Source: Novosphingobium hassiacum (lineage in GTDB: Bacteria > Pseudomonadota > Alphaproteobacteria > Sphingomonadales > Sphingomonadaceae). From it: a DNA stretch of 64,000 bases. The stretch lies in assembly GCF_014196055.1 (NCBI RefSeq), contig NZ_JACICY010000007.1:186001-250000 (forward strand), given 5' to 3'. Positions 15,775 to 25,252 of the stretch are shown here, piece after piece. The stretch's first letter is position 1. The number at the start of each line of letters is the position of its first letter. Under the pieces are notes generated by a model that saw only the letters and a program-made list of their open reading frames with translations, was not told where the DNA came from and searched no databases. The translations under genes were made by a program, and so were the position numbers.

Positions 15775-18147
15775 ATGGGCATGCCGAATTTGCTGAAGAG
15801 CACTGCGTTTTCCGTTATCGCTGTAGCCGGACTTAGTTTCACCACCGCGGCCACGGCACAGGCACAGACACAGACCGCTGAAACTGCTGACGCTTCTGCC
15901 GTCGCGGAAGATGATGGCGCGATCGTGGTCACCGCGCGCCGTCGCGAAGAAAAGTTGCTCGATGTGCCGATTGCGGTGACCGCGTTCAGCGGCGCACAGC
16001 TTGAGCGCAGCGGCGCGATCGACATCACCGACATCGGTCAGACCACGCCGAACACTACCGTCGAAGTGTCGCGCGGGTCGAACTCCACGCTCAGCGCATT
16101 TATTCGCGGCGTCGGCCAGCAGGACCCGGTTTCGGGCTTCGAGCAGGGCGTCGGGCTCTATCTCGATGACGTCTACCTCAACCGTCCGCAGGCTGCCGTT
16201 CTCGACATCTATGATGTCGAACGCATCGAAGTTCTGCGCGGCCCGCAGGGTACGCTTTATGGTCGCAACACCATTGGCGGCGCGATCAAGTACGTTACAC
16301 GCCAGCTGCCTCAGGACTTCTCGCTGAAGCTCAAGGGCACCTACGGATCGTATGACCAGGCCGATGGCGTGGTCACCGTGAGCGCACCGATCAGCGACCT
16401 GCTGCGCATCGGTGCCTCGGGTGCGCGGTTGACGCGCGGCGGCTTTGGCAAGAACCTGACCAATGGCCTGGATAACTACAACAAGGACGTTTGGGCCGCG
16501 CGCGGTACCGTCGAACTGGGTGGCTATGGCGAACCGGTACTGATCCGCGTCTCGGGCGACTACACCAAGGACAAGAGCAATCCGCGCGGCGGACACCGCC
16601 TGATCCCCTCGCTGAAGACCAACGCGCCGGTTCTGGACAACGTCTTCGACACGCGCGGCGGGCTCAACACGCCAATCCAGGATATTGAGGCTTACGGCCT
16701 TGCGATGAATGTCACGGCTGAACTGACCGACACGATCACGCTGCGTTCGATCAGCGCCTGGCGCAAGGACAACTCGGCAACGCCGATCGATTTCGACGCG
16801 CTGCCGTCGGCAGACGTCGATGTTCCGGGCCTCTATCTCAACGAGCAGACCAGCCAGGAATTCCAGATCCTCTACGAGGATGACAAGCTCAAAGGACTGG
16901 TCGGCGCGTACTATCTGGCGGCCAATGCAGACACGCTGTTCGACGTGCGCATCTTCAACACGCTGGCCGGGCTGACCGCTTTCACCAAGGCCGCCGTCGA
17001 TACCGAAACTTTCGCGGTCTTCGGTGACTTCACGTACGATTTCAGCGATCAGTTCAGCCTGTCGGTGGGTGGGCGTTACACGCGTGACACGCGCGAAGCG
17101 CAGATCCTGCGCCAGAACTACCTTGGCGGCGGCTCGCCGGTCTTCGGCGGCGCAGGGGTTGCGTTCGGGACGCCGAGCACGAACTTCACCGGCAAGCGGA
17201 CCTTCAAGAAATTCACGCCGCGCGCTTCGGTGGCATTCAAGCCGACGCCTGACCACACGCTTTACGCCAGCTATTCGCAGGGCTTCAAGGGCGGCGGCTT
17301 CGATCCGCGCGGGGTTGGCGTGAACGCGCCTGACCTCGACAAGAACGGCGTGCGCAGCGATGATGAAATCGCCTCGTTCCTCAGCTTCCGTCCCGAAAAG
17401 GTCGACAGCTACGAGGCCGGATACAAGGGCAGCCTGCTCGATGGCGCGCTCAATGTCGCGCTGGCTGGCTTCTATGCCGACTATACCGACGTGCAGATCC
17501 CGGGCTCGGTCGCCTGTACTGTAGGCGGACTGCCGAGCTTCTGCGGCGTAACAACCAACGCAGGCAAGGCCACCTTCAAGGGTGTCGAATTCGAAACCCG
17601 TGCCCGCCTCGGGCAGGATCTGGCGGCCGTCGGTGACCGAATCACGCTGTCCGGTTCGCTGGGTTACATCGACGCGAAGTACAAGCAGTACATCTCGAAC
17701 ATCGGTGGCAAGCCGACCGATGTCGCCGCGTTCCGCAAGGTGCAGAACACGCCCAGGTGGACCGCCAGCGGCACGCTCGAATATTCGGCACCCGTCGGTG
17801 AAGGCTCGGTCAACTTCGGCACGACGCTCTCGTACCGCAGCACCACCAACCAGTTCGAAATCCCCAACCCGTTCCTCGACCAGCGCGGGTACACACTGTG
17901 GGATGCCAATCTGGTCTATGCCGCCCCCGATGGCCGCTGGACGCTGGGCGTGCACGGCAAAAACCTGACCAACAAGCGTTACAAGACCTCGGGCTACACC
18001 TTCGTCGCAGTGAATCCGACAACGGGCGCGATCATCCCGAACCCTGTGACCGGGCTGCCCGTAGCTTCGCTGGGCACCGAAGGCACGCTGACTGCCTACT
18101 ACGGCAATCCACGCCAGGTCTTCGTTACTGCAACTGTCAGCTTTTGA
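15775..18147 (+). CDS. TonB-dependent outer-membrane receptor
   Basis: This 790-residue protein has a signal peptide (about residues 1-28), a TonB box GAIVVTARRREE (48-59), and a plug domain with RGVGQQDPVSGFEQGVGLYL and DVERIEVLRGPQGTLYGRNT. A 22-strand barrel follows, ending in a C-terminal aromatic residue (VTATVSF). It imports a substrate across the outer membrane using TonB energy. It belongs to the large sphingomonad group related to FecA/pesticin-type receptors, whose substrates are often plant compounds rather than iron. It is first in a run with an alpha/beta hydrolase and an MFS transporter and divergent from a TetR regulator, which suggests uptake of an ester-type carbon source. 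Confidence 0.95.
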   Translation: MGMPNLLKSTAFSVIAVAGLSFTTAATAQAQTQTAETADASAVAEDDGAIVVTARRREEKLLDVPIAVTAFSGAQLERSGAIDITDIGQTTPNTTVEVSRGSNSTLSAFIRGVGQQDPVSGFEQGVGLYLDDVYLNRPQAAVLDIYDVERIEVLRGPQGTLYGRNTIGGAIKYVTRQLPQDFSLKLKGTYGSYDQADGVVTVSAPISDLLRIGASGARLTRGGFGKNLTNGLDNYNKDVWAARGTVELGGYGEPVLIRVSGDYTKDKSNPRGGHRLIPSLKTNAPVLDNVFDTRGGLNTPIQDIEAYGLAMNVTAELTDTITLRSISAWRKDNSATPIDFDALPSADVDVPGLYLNEQTSQEFQILYEDDKLKGLVGAYYLAANADTLFDVRIFNTLAGLTAFTKAAVDTETFAVFGDFTYDFSDQFSLSVGGRYTRDTREAQILRQNYLGGGSPVFGGAGVAFGTPSTNFTGKRTFKKFTPRASVAFKPTPDHTLYASYSQGFKGGGFDPRGVGVNAPDLDKNGVRSDDEIASFLSFRPEKVDSYEAGYKGSLLDGALNVALAGFYADYTDVQIPGSVACTVGGLPSFCGVTTNAGKATFKGVEFETRARLGQDLAAVGDRITLSGSLGYIDAKYKQYISNIGGKPTDVAAFRKVQNTPRWTASGTLEYSAPVGEGSVNFGTTLSYRSTTNQFEIPNPFLDQRGYTLWDANLVYAAPDGRWTLGVHGKNLTNKRYKTSGYTFVAVNPTTGAIIPNPVTGLPVASLGTEGTLTAYYGNPRQVFVTATVSF

Positions 18148-18173
18148 CGCACGATCAGGCCACTCCGGGGGCC

Positions 18174-19052
18174 GTGCCGATCTCTTTCCGCTCGCACCGC
18201 TATCGTAGCGCGTGCGGCCGGTTGGAGCTTTTTGCGCGGATCTACGATGTCGCCAATCGGGGCGACAAACCGCCGCTCTTGCTGATGCACGGGCTGACCC
18301 GGAACAGCGCGGACTTCGAACCGCTGGTCGAGCATCTCGCCCCGCACTACCGGCTGGTCGTGCCCGACCAGCGCGGGCGGGGGCTGTCGGACTATGACAG
18401 CGATCCGGCGAATTATCGGCCCGATATCTACGCAGCAGATATGTTCGCGCTGCTCGACGGGCTGGGGGTAGGGCGCGCGGGGCTGGTCGGAACGTCGATG
18501 GGTGGGCTGATCGCGATGGTCATGGCAGTTATGCAGCCTGATCGCGTTACCAGCATAGTCCTCAACGACGTCGGTCCGCAGATCGAAGCAGCCGGTCTGG
18601 CGCGTATACAGGGTTATGTCGGGCCCATGCAAGATGCAGCGAGCTGGGACGAAGCGGCTGCGAGATGTGCGGCCGTCAACGCAGAGGCGCTGCCGGACCT
18701 CGGTCCGCAGGACTGGCTCAGCTTTGCGCGGCGGACCTGCCAGAAGACCCCGGAGGGCAGCATCCGCTTTGCCTATGACCCGGCAATTGCCACCAGCACG
18801 CAAGGCGAGCAGCCCGCAACTTTGCCGCCCGATCTGTGGCCCCTGTGGGACGCGCTGGCGGAAATGCCGGTGCTCGTTCTGCGCGGGGGACACTCGGACC
18901 TCCTTGCCGCTGCCACCGTCACGGAGATGGGCAGACGGCATAGTGGCCCGTTCACCGCATGCGAAGTGCCCGGCCGGGGCCATGCGCCGATCCTTGACGA
19001 GCCTGCGGCGCTCATGGCACTCGAACCCTTTCTCCAAACCTGGGCGGTATAG
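18174..19052 (+). CDS. Alpha/beta hydrolase
   Basis: This is a 292-residue alpha/beta-hydrolase fold protein: oxyanion HG in LLLMHGLTRNSADF, VPDQRGRGLSDYD, nucleophile Ser108 in GTSMGG, and catalytic His270 in PGRGHAP, with a likely acid in RGGHSD. No signal peptide is present, so it is cytoplasmic. I chose the GTG at 18174 (cggggg box); a TTG at 18144 overlapping the receptor stop is also possible. It sits between the TonB receptor and the MFS transporter, whose ATG follows its stop codon immediately. It probably hydrolyses an ester or C-C bond of the imported compound. Confidence 0.87.
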   Translation: MPISFRSHRYRSACGRLELFARIYDVANRGDKPPLLLMHGLTRNSADFEPLVEHLAPHYRLVVPDQRGRGLSDYDSDPANYRPDIYAADMFALLDGLGVGRAGLVGTSMGGLIAMVMAVMQPDRVTSIVLNDVGPQIEAAGLARIQGYVGPMQDAASWDEAAARCAAVNAEALPDLGPQDWLSFARRTCQKTPEGSIRFAYDPAIATSTQGEQPATLPPDLWPLWDALAEMPVLVLRGGHSDLLAAATVTEMGRRHSGPFTACEVPGRGHAPILDEPAALMALEPFLQTWAV

Positions 19053-20312
19053 ATGGCACCCAAGCCCCAAACTATCCCGCTGCCAGGCCGACCCAACGTC
19101 GTTCTGGCGATGTTGCTGCTGGTCTATGTGTTCAATTTCGTCGACCGGCAGATCCTCGCCATCCTTGCCGGTCCGATCCAGCGCGATCTGGGCTTGTCCG
19201 ACAGCCAGTTGGGGATGCTCGGCGGGCTGGCTTTCGCCATGCTCTATTCGACGCTGGCCGTACCGCTCGCTTGGGTCGCGGACCGCACCAGCCGTAGCTG
19301 GGTGATCACCATCTCGCTCGGTCTGTGGAGTGGCTTTACCGCGCTTTGCGGACTGGCGCAGGGCTTCTGGCACATCTTCTTCGCCCGGCTGGGCGTGGGC
19401 ATAGGCGAAGCAGGCGGCGTCGCGCCCTCTTATGCGCTGATTGCCGACTACTTCCCCAGCCATCGCCGTGCATTCGCCCTGTCGATCTATTCGCTGGGCA
19501 TTCCGCTCGGCTCGGCAGTGGGCGTGCTGGCGGGTGGGTATATCGCTTTCATGGTCGACTGGCGGGCGGCATTTTTCGTCGTCGGTCTTGCCGGTCTGGC
19601 GATAGCCCCGCTGTTCAAGTTCCTCGTGCGCGATCTGCCCAAGCCGGTGATGGCATCTGCAGAACCGGCACCGCGTTTCGCAGATATCGCCCGTACTCTT
19701 GCGCGCAAACCCTCGTTCTGGCTGCTCGCGTTCGGAGCGGCGACAAGCTCGATGCTCGGCTATGGTCTTGCGTTCTGGCTGCCCAGCCTGCTCCAGCGCA
19801 GTTTCGGCCTCGATCTGACGCAGACCTCGCATTTCATCGGGGCGATGCTGCTGATCGGCGGCGTGTCGGGGATGTTGCTCGGCGGTTGGCTGGGCGATCG
19901 CCTGGGCAGCCGCGACCGCGCTTTCCTCGCCTATCTCCCCGCCGCCGCGTTCGTCATCGGCGTGCCATTGTTTGCCGCTGGCATCTACAGCTCGAGTGCC
20001 GGAGTGGCGTTCCTGTTCCTCGTCATCCCGCAGGCGATGGCGTATATCTGGCTTGGACCGGTGATATCGGCGGTGCAGTTGCTCGTGGTCCCCGCGGCCC
20101 GCTCGACTGCATCGGCGCTGTTCCTGCTGATCAACAACCTGATTGGCCTTGGCGGCGGCATCTTCGCGCTCGGCGCGCTTTCCGACGCTTTAACGCCATT
20201 CTATGGGCAGGATGCGTTGAGATATTCGATGCTCTATTCGCTCGCGCTGTATCTCGTCTCCGCGATACTTATGGCACTCGCAGCGCCGCGATTGCGCAAG
20301 GACTGCCTGTAA
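19053..20312 (+). CDS. MFS transporter (spinster-like/ACS group)
   Basis: This 419-residue protein has 12 predicted transmembrane helices. MFS signatures are present: MLLLVYVFNFVDRQILAILA in helix 1, WVADRTSRSWVI at the 2-3 loop (the D-R-x-x-R/K motif), and GIGEAGGVAPSYALIADYF in helix 5 with the central loop after helix 6. The FNFVDRQIL motif is typical of spinster-like bacterial MFS proteins. It starts directly after the hydrolase stop codon, so the two are translationally linked. It probably moves the substrate or its hydrolysis product across the inner membrane. Confidence 0.9.
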   Translation: MAPKPQTIPLPGRPNVVLAMLLLVYVFNFVDRQILAILAGPIQRDLGLSDSQLGMLGGLAFAMLYSTLAVPLAWVADRTSRSWVITISLGLWSGFTALCGLAQGFWHIFFARLGVGIGEAGGVAPSYALIADYFPSHRRAFALSIYSLGIPLGSAVGVLAGGYIAFMVDWRAAFFVVGLAGLAIAPLFKFLVRDLPKPVMASAEPAPRFADIARTLARKPSFWLLAFGAATSSMLGYGLAFWLPSLLQRSFGLDLTQTSHFIGAMLLIGGVSGMLLGGWLGDRLGSRDRAFLAYLPAAAFVIGVPLFAAGIYSSSAGVAFLFLVIPQAMAYIWLGPVISAVQLLVVPAARSTASALFLLINNLIGLGGGIFALGALSDALTPFYGQDALRYSMLYSLALYLVSAILMALAAPRLRKDCL

Positions 20313-20347
20313 CGTCATCTCCGGGCATGAACCCGTCGTGAGACAGG

Positions 20348-22099
20348 TCAGGCGCCTCGTTCCTGAGGCTCGGTGATTATCCTGTCGCGCGCGGTGCGGA
20401 CGTCCCCGGATTCGACCTGCAGTTTCAAGCGTTCGCGATCGCGGGCGCGGAACATGTCTTCGGAGCGGTTGATCTCCTCTTCGGACAGGCCGGCATCTTT
20501 CAACGCGATCCGGGCCATGCGCACCGCCGATTCGAGCACTTCGCGCACAACCGCCTTGGCAGGCGTGACCTTCAAGCGGATCAGCGCGCGCCGGTCGTAG
20601 GCGCGAATGTAGATCGCGGCACGCGGGAACGCGCCGTGAACCGCCTCGACGAATTCGGGCGTGATCTGGTCGCCGTCGAGGCAGAAGAAGATCATCTCGG
20701 CCTCATCCGCGCCGGCCTGACGCAGCAGATCGAGCCGCGTGCCATCGCCGAAATAGACCTTCGCGCCGAAGCCTGCGGCGACGTCGATCATCTCGATATC
20801 GGTATCGACCATCGTCACCGGGATGTTGCTGGCGAGCAGCATCTGGCTGACGCCCTGTCCGAAGCGCCCGAAACCGACAATGATTGCGTTCGAGCCATCG
20901 GGCTGCGGGCCATCGCGCGTCCCCGGGACCACTTCGGCCTCGCGCCGGAAGCGGGCGGTGACCATCATCAGGAACGGGGTGCTCGCCATCGAAACGGTGA
21001 CGACCGCGCCGAACAGGCTGGCCGCGTCGGGGGCGATGAGCAGGCCCTGCTGCGCTTGCGCGAAAAGCACGAAGCCGAATTCGCCGCCTTGGCTGAGCAG
21101 CAGGCCGAGCGCCAGTGCTCCACGCCAGGGCATGCGGAACGCGAGGCCGATCAGGAAGATGACGCTGCCCTTGATCGCGATAAGCCCCACCGCCATGGCC
21201 ATGACGAACAGTGGTCGTTCGGCAATGGCGCCAAGGTTTAGCATCATGCCGACGGCGAGGAAGAACAGGCCGAGCAGGATCGAACGGAACGGTTCGACAT
21301 CGGCTTCGAGTTCGTGGCGGTAGGGGCTGTCAGCCAGCATGACGCCTGCGATGAACGCGCCCAATGCGGTCGACAGGCCGAGCACTTCCATCACCGCTGC
21401 CGACGCCATGACCGTGAACAGTGCAGCGACGACGAACATCTCGCGCTCACCCAGGTTGCCGATCAAGCGGAACAGCGGGCGGATGAGGAAGCGTCCGGCA
21501 GCGATCAGTCCGGCGATCGCGCCCACGGTGTAGAGGCCTAGCAGCCATCCCGGAGGGCCGCCAGCGTCGGCGGGGTTGCGGCTCATCACCGAGATGATCG
21601 TGATAAGCGGGATGATCGACAGGTCCTGAAACAGCAGGATCGAGAACGCGCGCTCGCCGAATGGAGTGCGCAAGCGCCCCGACGATTGCAGCATCGGCAG
21701 CACCTGCGCGGTCGATGACAGGGCAAGCGGAAGGCCGAGCGCGAAGGCTGCCTCCCAGCTGAAGTGGGTCGTCAGCCCGATCATTGCGGCGATCGCAACA
21801 CCGCAGATCGCGACTTGCAGCAGACCGAGGCCGAGGATGTCGCGCTTCATCCGCCACAGCCGCGATGGGTTCAGTTCCAGCCCGACGAGGAACAGCAGCA
21901 GAGTGATGCCAAGTTCGGCGATGCCCAGCTTCTGTTCGGCATCGCCGACGAGCCCGAGCACTTGCGGTCCGACGACTGCGCCTGCGACGAGGTAGCCCAG
22001 GGTCGCACCCAGGCCAAGCCGCCGGAATATCAGCACGAATGCCAGCGCGAAGCCGAGCAGGAGAAATCCGTCATGAAGCATGGAGGCAGGTTCGGGCAT
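20348..22099 (-). CDS. CPA2-family K+/H+ antiporter (KefB/KefC-like)
   Basis: This 583-residue protein has an N-terminal monovalent cation:proton antiporter-2 domain with about 12 helices, including ELGITLLLFLVGLELNP and ALSSTAQVLPML. A C-terminal TrkA-N/RCK domain follows, with the NAD-binding IIVGFGRFGQGVSQML and VDTDIEMIDV. It effluxes K+ in exchange for H+, gated by nucleotide or glutathione adducts in KefB/C. The C-terminal tail (LKDAGLSEEEINRSEDMFR) is rich in charge. The ATG at 22099 has an agaagga box; long in-frame codons upstream are only the antisense of the next gene. Confidence 0.92.
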   Translation of the reverse strand: MPEPASMLHDGFLLLGFALAFVLIFRRLGLGATLGYLVAGAVVGPQVLGLVGDAEQKLGIAELGITLLLFLVGLELNPSRLWRMKRDILGLGLLQVAICGVAIAAMIGLTTHFSWEAAFALGLPLALSSTAQVLPMLQSSGRLRTPFGERAFSILLFQDLSIIPLITIISVMSRNPADAGGPPGWLLGLYTVGAIAGLIAAGRFLIRPLFRLIGNLGEREMFVVAALFTVMASAAVMEVLGLSTALGAFIAGVMLADSPYRHELEADVEPFRSILLGLFFLAVGMMLNLGAIAERPLFVMAMAVGLIAIKGSVIFLIGLAFRMPWRGALALGLLLSQGGEFGFVLFAQAQQGLLIAPDAASLFGAVVTVSMASTPFLMMVTARFRREAEVVPGTRDGPQPDGSNAIIVGFGRFGQGVSQMLLASNIPVTMVDTDIEMIDVAAGFGAKVYFGDGTRLDLLRQAGADEAEMIFFCLDGDQITPEFVEAVHGAFPRAAIYIRAYDRRALIRLKVTPAKAVVREVLESAVRMARIALKDAGLSEEEINRSEDMFRARDRERLKLQVESGDVRTARDRIITEPQERGA

Positions 22100-22197
22100 G
22101 ATCCTTCTGTAGAGCGATCCATTAGCGCCGCAACCGTTCAGCCTGCGTTGATCTGGCCGCGTGCAGCGTATAGCCAGTGGGAAACAGGGGAGTGGCG

Positions 22198-23667
22198 ATG
22201 CGCAGGTTGGCGGTTCTGGCGACATTTGTGGCGAGCGCAGGGTTGGCCCATGCGCAGGCGGACACCCGATCCGCGCAAGGCGATGTCTCGCTGACGATCT
22301 ACAACAACGATCTCGCGCTGGTGCAGGACGTGCGGCAGATGAGCCTCCCGCTCGGGCGCACGCGTCAGGAATTCCCCGATGTGTCGGCGGCGATCCGGCC
22401 CGAGACCGTGACGCTGAATGCAGGCGGCACCGGGATTGTCGAACAGAACTTCGACTACGATCTGCTGACGCCCGACAAGCTGCTCGACAAGGCGGTGGGC
22501 CAGACAGTGACGATCGTGCGCACCAATCCGGCAACGGGTGTGGAAACGCGCGAGAACGCGACGATCCTGGCCAACAACGGCGGCACCGTGGTGCGCATCG
22601 GCGAGCGGATCGAGGTGCTGGAAAACTATGGCGCGCGTGTGATTTTCCCGAGCCTGCCTGCCGGTCTGCGCGCGCGCCCGACGCTGTCGGTGACACTCGA
22701 CACGACCAGCCCCGGCGCCCGCCCCGTGACGCTTAACTATTTGTCGCGCGGGTTCGGCTGGAAGGCGGATTATGTCGCACTGTTCGACGAGGCTGCGGGC
22801 AAGATCGATGTGCAAGGCTGGATCACGCTGACCAACAGCAGCGGCACCACGTTCAACAATGCGCGCGTGCTGCTGGTGGCGGGCGCAGTCGGCGATGGCG
22901 CGCAACAGGATTATCGTCGCCCGCGCCCGGTGATGCCCGGCAACCGCCCGGGCACGCAAAGCGCCAATCGCGAGACGCTGGGCGATTTCTACCTCTATCC
23001 GATCGACGGGCGCACGGTGGTCGCCAATGCACAGCAGAAGCAGGTCAGCTTTCTCGATGTAGCGGGTGCGCCTGCAGCGAAGGCCTATCACTTCCGCAAT
23101 GGCTGGCTGCAAAGCCAGACCGAGGCGCAGAGCGCCGATACCGTGCTGAAGTTTTCATCGTCAAAGGAAGCAGGCCTTGGTGACGCCCTGCCTGCGGGGA
23201 CAGTGCGCGTGTACATGCGCGATGCGCGTGGGCAGCCGCAATTCATTGGTGAAAACGCGATCGGTCATACCCCGATGGGGTCCGCTCTCGCGCTCAAGAC
23301 CGGCGAGGCTTTCGATGTGAAAGTTCAGCCAGTATTGGAAAAACGCGACCGGATCGACAGCGGCGAATGGGAGCGCTCGGTCCGCTATCGCGTGACCTCA
23401 AGCGGCCAGCCGACGCGCGAGGTGACGGTGGACGTCGCCAAGGAGTTCTGGCGCACGACCATGACGTACAAGGTTACCAACGCCAAGGCTGTGCCGGTGA
23501 CGGTCGAAGTGGTGCAGGCGGGCCTCGACAACTGGTGGCACGATGCGCGGGTACCTTCGGAGAGCATCAAGGGCGAACAGCGTTCGGCAGATGAGCGGGT
23601 CTGGCAAGTGCCGGTTCCGGCCAATGGCGAGACGGTCCTGAGCGTCCAGTTCGACACGCGATATTGA
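22198..23667 (+). CDS. DUF4139 secreted protein, copy 1
   Basis: This 489-residue protein has a signal peptide (MRRLAVLATFVASAGLAHAQA). DUF4139 hallmarks are the N-terminal strand VSLTIYNNDLALVQDVRQ, LTPDKLLDKAVGQTVTIVRT, GARPVTLNYLSRGFGWKADY, the GWITLTNSSGTTFNNARVLL block, and the C-terminal YKVTNAKAVPVTVEV. Members are periplasmic or outer-membrane-associated beta-sandwich proteins of unknown role. The ATG at 22198 has a ggggag box; an upstream ATG at 22177 adds seven residues. The next gene is a distant paralogue starting nine bases after this stop. Confidence 0.9.
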   Translation: MRRLAVLATFVASAGLAHAQADTRSAQGDVSLTIYNNDLALVQDVRQMSLPLGRTRQEFPDVSAAIRPETVTLNAGGTGIVEQNFDYDLLTPDKLLDKAVGQTVTIVRTNPATGVETRENATILANNGGTVVRIGERIEVLENYGARVIFPSLPAGLRARPTLSVTLDTTSPGARPVTLNYLSRGFGWKADYVALFDEAAGKIDVQGWITLTNSSGTTFNNARVLLVAGAVGDGAQQDYRRPRPVMPGNRPGTQSANRETLGDFYLYPIDGRTVVANAQQKQVSFLDVAGAPAAKAYHFRNGWLQSQTEAQSADTVLKFSSSKEAGLGDALPAGTVRVYMRDARGQPQFIGENAIGHTPMGSALALKTGEAFDVKVQPVLEKRDRIDSGEWERSVRYRVTSSGQPTREVTVDVAKEFWRTTMTYKVTNAKAVPVTVEVVQAGLDNWWHDARVPSESIKGEQRSADERVWQVPVPANGETVLSVQFDTRY

Positions 23668-23675
23668 GCCCGGCG

Positions 23676-25202
23676 ATGCGCCGCGTTGCGGTTCTCGGTG
23701 CGTTGCTGGCGGCGCTTCCAACGCCGGTCCTTGCACAAGGAACGGTCACGTCTGTCGCGCCCGATAGCGTTGCCGTAAGCGTCTATCGTGCGCCCGATCG
23801 AGACAGCGACGAGGCGATGGATCTCGACTGGCTGCAGGGCTACGCGCTGGTAACCGAGAAACGCACAGTGGCGATCCCCGCCGGGCGCAGCGTGATCCGG
23901 TTCGAGGGCGTGGCGGCGGGGCTGTTTCCCGAAAGCGCGATTGTGACCGGCTTGCCATCGGGTGTGCGTGAGAAAAATCTCGACGCCGATCTGCTTTCGC
24001 CGCGCAGCCTTTATGCCCGCGCGTTCGGACGCCCGGTGATCGTGCGGCGTACGTTTCCCGGCAGTGGGAAGGTGACCGAGGAACGGGCGGTGATCCGTTC
24101 GGGGGCGGGCGGCGCGGCGATCCTCCAGACGGCGGCGGGATTCGAGGTGGCCAATTGCGCCGGGCGTCAGGACACGCTGGTCTACGACGGCGTACCGGCG
24201 GATCTTTCGGCGCGGCCGACGCTGTCGATCGAGACCGAAGCGGCGAGCGCGCAGAATGTCACCGTGTCGCTGTCGTACCTTGCGTGGGGTTTCGATTGGC
24301 AGACGAACTATGTGATCGCGATGAACCCGGACGGGCGCACAGCCGATGTTGCGGCGTGGGTGACTTTGGCTAGCAGCGATTCGACAAGTTTTTTCAACGC
24401 GGAGACGGCGCTAATCGCGGGCAAGGTAAATCGTGAGGATACCGAGCCGGGTGTTGCACCGACCGGTGGCGAGCTGATTCTGCAATGCTACCTGCAATCG
24501 CTGGTGCCGCCTCCCGCACCGCCGCCGCCGCCACCTATGCCGGTCATGGCTCCCGCCGCGATGATGGAGTCCGCAGATATCGTGGTTACCGCGCGCCGGA
24601 TGGAGATGAACGCGCCCGTCAGCGTCCAGCAAGAGGGGCTAGGCGACCTCAAGTTGTATCGCGTGCCGGTGCCGGTAACGGTTGCGGCCAAGGCGCAGAA
24701 GCAGGTTGTGCTGGCGCAGAAAAAGGGCGTGAAGTTCGAGGCGTTGTATCGCGCCGACGTCTATGGCGACAGCGTCGGTGATGTCCGCCAGTTGCTGCGT
24801 ACCCGCAATCGTAAGGAAGAAGGTCTGGGGCTGCCCCTGCCGGGTGGTCCGGTGGCGGTGTTCGAGGAGCAAGGTGGCACGATGCTGCTGTCGGGCGAGG
24901 GCGGCTTGCCCGACAAGGCCGAGGGCGAGGATGTCGAGATCGAACTGGCCGCATCGACACAGGTGACGGCTGAAACCGAAGAGTTGAGCGGGGATGAGCG
25001 GTCGCGTACGATCGAGCTGGTCGCGCGCAATGCCCGACCGGTCCCCATCCGCTTCGAGGCGCGGATCGCAGTGAGTGCGTCTGCACATCTGGCGGGGTCG
25101 TCACGCACGCTGCAGCGCAAGGATGGACGCAGCATCTGGGCGGTTTCGATACCGGCGAATGGCACGGCAAGTATGACTTACAAAATCGTTAAATCCGACT
25201 GA
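23676..25202 (+). CDS. DUF4139 secreted protein, copy 2, with TonB-box-like insertion
   Basis: This 508-residue paralogue of the preceding gene has a signal peptide (MRRVAVLGALLAALPTPVLA). Shared landmarks are EKNLDADLLSPRSLYARAFG, VTVSLSYLAWGFDWQTNYVI and AAWVTLASSDSTSFFNAETA. Between the two DUF4139 halves it carries a proline-rich stretch (PPPAPPPPPPMP, about 273-288). Then comes DIVVTARRMEMNAPVSVQQ (301-319), which closely resembles the TonB box and plug start of TonB-dependent receptors. Copy 1 lacks this insert. The ATG at 23676 is preferred over a TTG at 23664 that overlaps the upstream stop. Function is unknown. Confidence 0.85.
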   Translation: MRRVAVLGALLAALPTPVLAQGTVTSVAPDSVAVSVYRAPDRDSDEAMDLDWLQGYALVTEKRTVAIPAGRSVIRFEGVAAGLFPESAIVTGLPSGVREKNLDADLLSPRSLYARAFGRPVIVRRTFPGSGKVTEERAVIRSGAGGAAILQTAAGFEVANCAGRQDTLVYDGVPADLSARPTLSIETEAASAQNVTVSLSYLAWGFDWQTNYVIAMNPDGRTADVAAWVTLASSDSTSFFNAETALIAGKVNREDTEPGVAPTGGELILQCYLQSLVPPPAPPPPPPMPVMAPAAMMESADIVVTARRMEMNAPVSVQQEGLGDLKLYRVPVPVTVAAKAQKQVVLAQKKGVKFEALYRADVYGDSVGDVRQLLRTRNRKEEGLGLPLPGGPVAVFEEQGGTMLLSGEGGLPDKAEGEDVEIELAASTQVTAETEELSGDERSRTIELVARNARPVPIRFEARIAVSASAHLAGSSRTLQRKDGRSIWAVSIPANGTASMTYKIVKSD

Positions 25203-25252
25203 CTGATATCCCGTCGAGTGACTTTGTCCTTCAGTCTGATAAACGAATAGCA

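Noticed and set aside
17898..18173. A longer start for the alpha/beta hydrolase reaching far into the TonB receptor
   Set aside because: The extension is the receptor's barrel region read in another frame; the hydrolase homology begins after 18174.
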